Shown here piece by piece: positions 57,667 through 64,000 of a stretch of DNA of 64,000 bases. The position numbers were made by a program, and so were the translations under genes. The stretch is from Lamellibrachia satsuma (lineage: Eukaryota > Annelida > Polychaeta > Sabellida > Siboglinidae), in assembly GCA_033239005.1 (NCBI GenBank), contig BSQZ01000051.1, positions 2,852,501-2,916,500 of the forward strand. Reading direction: 5' to 3'. Positions within the stretch are counted from its first letter, which is position 1. The number at the start of each line of letters is the position of its first letter. Below the pieces are notes generated by a model. That model was not told the origin of the DNA. It saw only the letters and a list, made by a program, of their open reading frames with translations, and ran no database searches.

Positions 57667-60600
57667 CTCTCCACTTTTGGAGGTGTAAATATTGTTTAGA
57701 GATGTTATCGTTTACAGTGTTGCTGATTACAAATGGGTAAATAGTCTGTATTAAAGAGGGGCTCTGTTAGACCTCTTATAGGGAGATTCTACACCAAATA
57801 TTGTTTATAATGCTCAATTGTAGATATAAATGAGCGGTTTTTGGTTAAAGTTTGCGGCTGGTGCGGGTGATTGGTTTCATGACAATAATTCAAGATGGCC
57901 ACCAAAGTGTGTGATATAAACAACTTGGTTTTGATACAACTCTGGTAGATTAAGAATAATTAAGAATATATGTTTTATTTATTTTATTCAATACCAAATA
58001 CCCATGTACCATCAACATTTTATAGATCAAACCAATTTTGTTGACGGAAATTTCTCAAAATAATGTATAGTTGCAAAATATGTCTGTTGTCTGAGTTTGT
58101 TGCAGGTGAAGTTTTAGCAATCTCCTATGACTATTTGTAAAATTAAATGTACTGAGAAATGGGCAATTAGAACCTTCTGTTAAACAGCATAACATTTCAA
58201 CCATACACATCTTAAGTAGTGTATGGTTGAAATGTTTAGCCACAAGCATAATGAAGGGAAATATACAAGGGAATCTATTTTGGGGATGCTATGAAATTAA
58301 GCTGTAATGTTGTTATTTCTCAGGATAGTTCGTTTAGCCTTTGCAATCTTGTCAAGATTGCTTCGTCAGTACTAATGATGATGATATCCATGTAATGTGT
58401 TTTGAAAATTTGCAGTTTGTAAATGTTTTTGAAACGGACTCTCAAATTAATTGGCACATCTTTTTAAAATAAACCAATTTCCACAGTTACTGACAAATAA
58501 CAAATTAATGCAAGAGAAGTTTTCCATTGTAAATGTTGGTCGGTCATTTGAGCATAGTTTGAGGATATCTACGCAAAATTGATTTATTAAAAATAGCTGC
58601 TCGCTCATCTGTGCCATTTTTTAATCATCTTAATTTTAAAATAGGTTGTTGCAGGTATGTGGGCGGGGGGGGGGCTTTTAGCTTTGCAGAAGTTTTCTAG
58701 GGTGCCAGGTTAAATGCAATGGTGTGGTAGTGTCTTGAAAAGACGGTTGAATCTTGTTGCTAATTTTTATCCCTCCATATTGCCCTCTGTTCGCTCAGCT
58801 ATATCTAACGTTGGTGGAATTATGCGAATGAATGTCTTTTGTTTAGTGATGGCTGAATGCTGCGAAGAGAAATTTAGATTGTGTTGGAATGAACAGGTTT
58901 TATATGACTGATTCTTGCAATGGCTGACGAATTAGACAAAAATCGCTAGTGTAAACTAGCCTTTACGGTGGTGACTCTGTAACTGTTGGCATTGATGAGA
59001 AAAGTCTACCAGCAAAACAACTGAAACAGTCCTTTCTCCTTTACTTACTTATCATCTTTGCATCCGACTAGTTGGTGCATAAGGCCAGTATTCTCCTTCT
59101 TTATGGTGGTAAAAACCTGTCATATCACACTGTGGCGTAACTTCAATAAGTTGTTGGTTGGGAGATGTTGGAACAGTGAGTAACATGATATTTTGTAATC
59201 GTTATGAACAACGGATGGCATTGCGTGTGGACTAGTTAGGTATTGTATGGTTTGTCTAAGGATATTATGTTGAAGTTAGTGGGGGTACTGTTTAGGACAG
59301 GAATGTTCTTCACTAGGTACTTTGTCATATTTGCTGAATCTGTGTGTATTTTCACGTTCACCATTGTGGCAAATTTAGAGAAATGTGTGCATTCCCACAA
59401 AGTCTACGCAAGAAAATCAATGATTACTTTAATATTTTCATGCAAGAAAAATACTATTCATTTCCTAAAGACGAATGAAGATTGTTGAAACGTCAAAAGT
59501 ACGTTACTTGCCTAATCCTCTTTATGCAGAAGTGCACATAAGGACGAAAGTACGTTAACGTCACTGTTATGTCAAGAAGAAAATTGTATAATCATTCAGC
59601 TCTGAACCTGATAAACGTTTTTACCAACATAAGAAAAACATTTAATGCTAAAACTGTTACATTATTCGGAAGCAAAATAAACCAGAGCTCAGTTTCATGT
59701 GTTAAGCACGTATATTGGGTATTATACGGTAATAACTTTAAAGGGAACATACAGTGATTTTCATTGGTTAACTGATTGGCTAGCTGAGGGTTTCGTATAA
59801 TTAGAATTCTCTGACTATTTCGTGTTTTAATCTTTTTTGCTGCAGTGTTTTTACCTTCAAAAGTTGTATAAAGCATTCTTTATTTTGCTTTATAGGTCGG
59901 TCCTTTATATGCCGCAGAGTCGTATCTACATAATGTTTTAAAACTAGCATATTTTAATTCATCTCCAAATCTGAAAGATTTTGGTTTGGATATTATTTTT
60001 AGTCAACCAAGGTGTTACAAATACTGATAATTTGAGTATTATGGTGTCCTGTAAAACAGTTTGGCTAACCAATAGTAATGACCATACATTCCCTTTAATT
60101 GTCAGGTAGGATTAGTTTGATGTCAATTGCTGTTGGTGACTTGCTAAATGTATACAGTTTGTGTCTGGAAACATGGGAGAAATGTTCAGCAGACATACAA
60201 ATCTACAAATTGTGTCATATTTATTGTGTTATTTATTAACTGCAATATTTTTTTTACATATATTTCATAATTTGTGTAAATTATTTTACAGGGCTATCAC
60301 ATGCTGGTAGATTAAACTGAATGTTTACATATTGTTTGATTGTTGATTTCAACTGTTCTTTATATTCCATAGCACACCATAAATCAGTTCATAGATTGAG
60401 ACAGCATAAGAAATACTGTAGTTGCTGTTATTTATGGCAGAATACATAAATGGGCAGTTCCGTAGTCAGTAAACCAACATGGCAGATTCTCTTCTATTTC
60501 TTCTGTGCACCACAGACACGTTTTATTGGGTCTACTAAGTCAACAAATAAATTCCTGCCCTTTGGACATATGACGCAATATGTCCAATATTCCCTGGCAC

Positions 60601-61256
60601 ATCTGAGGTTTATTGCATGAATACATCCAAAACCAATGCCTGGTTTTCAATATATGACCTTAGGAGGGAACAAACTATATAATTATATGACAATGTTATA
60701 GTCGGTTCCCGTAATATATGGCAGTGAGAAGCTACGGTACTTTCTATTTCGGAAAGCAATCCATGGCTAAAGTATTTGAAACATACGACACATTGGAACT
60801 GCTAAAATGTAATATGTTGTCGGGGGGCCATTTCAATATATATGTTGTTTAACCTCGGACCACCCGCATGAAACTTTGTATAACATCAACATGTGGCAAC
60901 CAGTCAAAATGTCCTAATCCTTCCTGATATAACCTTCGCTATCATTTATATTCAGCAATTGTAGTGCAAAACTACCATTCAAATGCTTTCGAAGTCAGCA
61001 CCTTTATGAAACTGCTTGTGTGCATGCACTCGAAGTCAATACTCTTACAAACGATAACCAGAAAATAAACAAATAAAAAAATAAGCATCAATGTACACTG
61101 CCAAGCAAAACAACAGCTAACACCCCTGACCCCAACGAAACTGATTTTGTTTATTATCAAAGATCACTGTATTGAGATGGCCCATAAGATGTTAATCAAT
61201 TAGCAGTACTCGAACAAATGGAACAGTCAAGAAAACAGCATAACAAAAGTGTGGGG
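57667..61256. other. GLIS2 3' UTR and intergenic DNA
   Basis: Candidate poly(A) signals after the GLIS2 stop include ATTAAA near 57750 and AATAAA near 58468. A run of ten or more G lies near 58664-58674. A SINE fragment is at 58841-58908. From 58900 to 61256 I see no exon, RNA gene or clear repeat. Confidence 0.5.
58841..58908 (+). mobile_element. SINE fragment (family of 31450)
   Basis: GGCTGAATGCTGCGAAGAGA, then TGTTGGAATGAACAGGT align with the SINE body in XYLB intron 9. Only this short middle part is recognisable. Confidence 0.45.
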
Positions 61257-61480
61257 AGCGGTGGTCTAATGGTTAGAGCACCCGCCTGTCGATCGAGAGG
61301 ACGGTGGTTCGATTCCACCTCCGCCATTTCGAAGCTTGGACAATTTCGTTCACCCCACGTTGCCCGTGTCTTTCGGAAGAGACACTAAAAGCCGTTGGTC
61401 CAAACTCCTGCGTTAGCTCAAGATTGGGCTGTTTGGGGTATAACTACTTCAGACTTGAGATTAACTTGTAAACTTATACC
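61257..61480 (+). mobile_element. tRNA-derived SINE (second family)
   Basis: A tRNA-like head at 61257-61327 has an A box (TGGTCTAATGGTTAGAGC), an anticodon-arm-like CCTGTCGATC, and a perfect T arm (GGTGG-TTCGATT-CCACC, B box). The acceptor arms do not pair, so it is not a functional tRNA. The body continues with TTTCGGAAGAGACACTAAAA and GCCGTTGGTCC, a segment common downstream of tRNA heads in invertebrate SINEs. The 3' end is approximate. Confidence 0.75.
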
Positions 61481-62880
61481 ACATAATTACTATTACAATT
61501 ATGCTGCTTAGAATGGAGTACAAAAATCTCTCAATTACAGACTCATCAAAAATAAACCTGGTCTCAACATTACACTAGTCAAAATACTAATATTGGCACA
61601 TGAAAGGGGCATGTAAACTACATCTAGTAACCCTCGAATGGATAGAGATTCTAGTTTCTTGGCTTGCTAAATTTTATTATCTCTCACGAAATTTGCTCTG
61701 ATCGCACGGTCTTCGTTGGCAAACTGGCTTCCCTATGGACGTGCCACATGACCAACGAACGAAACCTACCCTCAACTGAGACGTTGGCCAAGAGCTCCGC
61801 AATCCTTCTCTGGCTTGTGTCACATGACGCTATGAAAGGTTTCACAGTGGTCACGCTTTAATGAACAAACTTAAGTCTGGTTGTAGTGAGGTGCCATTAT
61901 AACTTTTAATAAATGATTTTTGGAAAAATACCTATTCTTATAAAAAAACTCTTCACACACTGTGCCTTTTTTCACAAAATTAGTAAATTACTAATGCTAA
62001 TAGTAATGCACTTGTCAACGTGTAAACTGGGGGCGTAAACTGATTGTCTAACCTCCTCTCAATTGAAGGGCCACTAGATAATGTCCAAAATGAGATACAT
62101 TACTTTAAACACATTGTCTAAATCACAGCCTTTCTGTATGTGCACCAGCAACATTAGATATAGGTGATGGATGTTGTGATACTGTTATCTAAATAATGAG
62201 TAATTTCATATATATTTCAAGGCTCTTCCCTTCAAAATAATGTGACATTTTTTGCAGCATGGGGCCACACAATATGTTATACCGTCGATTCGAGGAAGGT
62301 GGCATTTGTGAAAGAATGACTCAGTCATATTTTTTAATATTGTATATAAGAGTATCCAGTGCATTTACAGTAACACAATCCATCACCAAGGTGTCTAAGA
62401 TTTTGTGCCATTTGTCTTGATGGTATCCCTGGAGCTATGGAACTGATTTTCCCACAGTTACTTGTAGATAAAACTCAGCACCAACAGCTGTCAAACATAG
62501 CAAATAAAATTTCTAGAAATGTAAGACTGCTTTGAACAAGTGATTTGTGGGCATCATACATACACACAAACATACAAGCATGCATACATATATACATACA
62601 TTGTGCTGGTGGTAATCTGGGAAAATATTCAGTGATGTATATTCACATATCCTCATGATTCAAACAATCTTGCCATGTGCAACACTGCTGGTGCCGCGGC
62701 CCGCCCGGCAAAGTTGACATTAGAATGATAGTGTGCGCATGCAGTTGTATGTACAAAATGTGGTACGTACAAATGTAGCACACAGGTGCACGTTTGAGTG
62801 TCTGTCTGCATTATCGCACACACATGTATATGGTTTCATACATCAATATAAGAGTTCAAGTCCTAAACAAAAGTCCGCCT
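61481..62880. other. Intergenic DNA and probable PAM16 3' UTR
   Basis: No exon is seen. A short CA/TACA-rich microsatellite lies at 62560-62610. On the minus strand this is downstream of the PAM16 stop; no obvious AATAAA lies close to it. Confidence 0.4.
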
Positions 62881-63012
62881 TCAGGAGTTGGATGAAGAAG
62901 ACTTGTGTGACTGACTCGACTCGTCCTTTGGCTCGTCTTTCTCTGACTTTTTTTGAGTTTCTTCTTGTGGCTCTTGAATTTCCTGGTCGAGTCGTTCCTT
63001 GGCACGTACAAC
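62881..63012 (-). CDS. PAM16: Mitochondrial import motor subunit PAM16 (Magmas), last exon
   Basis: After the acceptor gcttgaag, the minus strand encodes VVRAKERLDQEIQEPQEETQ, then a charged Lys/Glu/Ser-rich tail, 43 residues to TGA. VVRAKERLD is the near-invariant end of the J-like domain of PAM16, where human has the same VVRAKERLD. PAM16 pairs with the J-protein PAM18/DNAJC19 at the inner face of the TIM23 channel and restrains mtHsp70 activation. The tail is longer than the human one and Ser-rich. The upstream exons must lie beyond 64000; nothing in 63013-64000 fits the preceding exon. Its neighbour GLIS2 supports the call, since the two are adjacent and convergent in human. Confidence 0.88.
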   Translation of the reverse strand, partial: VVRAKERLDQEIQEPQEETQKKSEKDEPKDESSQSHKSSSSNS

Positions 63013-63084
63013 CTTCAAGCAACGACAACATCAGTGACTAGCCAATACACAAAACTGCTCACTTATATGGAGTAAATCAACTAC

Positions 63085-63425
63085 TACATAAAGCACTCAA
63101 CATCTCCTGGACACAACGCAAGGCAAATAGAATAGAGAAATACACATGGAATCATAAAGGATCTTGGAGACAATTAGACAGAGGCGAGCCCAATTATTTG
63201 TAGTTTACTGTTACATAAGTAAAGAAGCAGTGAGAGAACGAGTTATTTGGCAACCAAAACATGGGCAGAGAATAACAGGCCGAACTTATCAAAAAGTTAT
63301 CATCTGAATTCGGGATAACAGTTTCTGAACTTGAAAAAGCTATGTAGGGGAGACAGACACTGATGGAGAAGTTTCATGGACAGCGTTCACCAGACCCGTC
63401 CTCCGGACGACTAGACAATGATATG
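63085..63425 (+). mobile_element. 3' fragment of a non-LTR retrotransposon (RRAQFAGH family)
   Basis: The plus strand reads KALNISWTQ, then after frame shifts RRAQ-like, WQPKHGQRITG and SSEFGITVSELEKAM, ending in a stop near 63345. It is collinear with 11281-11500 at the DNA level (shared GGCAACCAAA, CTGAATTCRGGATA and GCAGTTCCT/ACAGTTTCT). It lies in the last PAM16 intron. Confidence 0.65.
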
Positions 63426-63559
63426 GAGTAAACTAACTACAACCAAATTCATGGTTCTGCAGCCAGTTTATTTCTTTTGTTGCGATATGTAATTGTTCAA
63501 CCAGTTTGCGTCCACGGATTTGTTGACAATATTGTGTGTCTCTATCACAATAAACCCCC

Positions 63560-63658
63560 ACAGCCATAATATTTGTCCTTCTAACACTAAGTCTGTAACT
63601 TACAGCCATAATATCTGTCCTTCTAACACTAAGTCTGTAACTTACAGCCATAATATTT
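63560..63658 (+). repeat. 42-bp tandem repeat, 2.3 copies
   Basis: ACAGCCATAATATYTGTCCT, followed by TCTAACACTAAGTCTGTAACTT less the last bases, starts at 63560, 63602 and 63644. The copies are nearly identical. Confidence 0.9.
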
Positions 63659-64000
63659 TCCTACACGTTCATGATTTTTCTCACAAGAAAATACAGAAAA
63701 ACAGATTTTTCTAACATGCAAATCTATCAAGTATTTAGAGAAAAAATGTAACGTGGACGTAATATTATCAGATCACATGTATTTTAATAAACATATATTT
63801 ATTTTAATTTAACTAGCCATTCTTATTGGTGTGTAGTGCAATCACGTCCTGACATAACATGAACTGGTTTAAACTATTTCAACTTGCAGGTGCTTTAAGG
63901 CCGGTTTACATGAGTGTCCTGTGTTCAGTTTGATAGCCGACACCGACCGTTGCACTACAAGAATCAGTCGTATAATGACTCATATGAGACTGATTAACAA
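63659..64000. other. PAM16 intron DNA at the window edge
   Basis: AT-rich, without a recognisable exon on either strand. The string TTTAAGGCCGGTTTACATGA near 63895 is followed by TGTGTTCAGTTTGATAGCC; it may be the end of a repeat cut by the window edge. Confidence 0.3.

Noticed and set aside
61257..61328. Functional tRNA gene
   Set aside because: The T arm is perfect but the 5' and 3' acceptor segments do not pair, and a SINE body follows.
62843..63031. 62-codon minus-strand ORF starting LLEGCTCQG
   Set aside because: Frame-shifted shadow of the PAM16 exon; the frame starting VVRAKERLD is the conserved one.

Overview
The window is nuclear DNA of an invertebrate animal, most likely a lophotrochozoan such as a mollusc. 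The evidence is split genes with GT-AG introns, bilaterian transcription-factor families, CR1-type LINEs, and tRNA-derived SINEs whose tails resemble those of molluscs. The species cannot be named from the sequence. The DNA is AT-rich. By eye, CpG is common in intergenic DNA (about 1021-1600, 17500-19350, 21650-22200) and scarce in the long introns, as expected for gene-body methylation in invertebrates.

Four protein-coding genes can be built exon by exon. TFAP4 (minus, 18854 to 9496, 5 coding exons, 355 aa) is a bHLH-leucine-zipper transcription factor. XYLB (plus, 22667 to 44538, 19 coding exons, 531 aa) is xylulose kinase. GLIS2-like (plus, 51424 to 57666, 4 coding exons seen, at least 644 aa) is a five-finger Kruppel-like factor whose first coding exon was not found. 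PAM16 (minus, last exon 63012 to 62881) is a subunit of the mitochondrial protein-import motor and continues past the right edge. Exon phases agree at every junction of the first three genes. From general knowledge, human 16p13.3 holds TFAP4(-), GLIS2(+) and PAM16(-) as neighbours in this same order and orientation, so the window appears to preserve an ancient gene block with XYLB placed between TFAP4 and GLIS2.

Layout. 1-3424 is gene-free. 3425-7420 is a decayed, nearly complete CR1-type LINE. 7421-9495 is the 3' flank and probable 3' UTR of TFAP4. 9496-18854 is TFAP4, with old SINE, LINE and possible piggyBac relics in intron 2. 18855-22666 is the divergent intergenic region, with E2F-like sites, a 364-bp near-perfect palindrome and large microsatellites. 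22667-44538 is XYLB, whose introns hold several MITE-like inverted repeats, a 78-bp minisatellite, a SINE, two oppositely oriented CR1 copies flanking exon 13, and two copies of a TIR element, one of them inserted inside a CR1. 44539-51423 is the upstream region of GLIS2, with a candidate promoter near 46460-46510. 51424-57666 is GLIS2, with a second type of LINE (698-codon open frame) in its last intron. 57667-62880 is the tail-to-tail intergenic region with a tRNA-derived SINE. 62881-64000 is the end of PAM16 and part of its last intron.

The four genes do not form one pathway: two are transcription factors, one is a sugar kinase and one a mitochondrial import factor. I found no convincing new multi-gene system. 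The most notable items are the conserved gene block, the large palindrome, the inverted LINE pair around XYLB exon 13, the TIR element nested in a LINE, and a PLDLS (CtBP-type) motif in the GLIS2 C-terminus.
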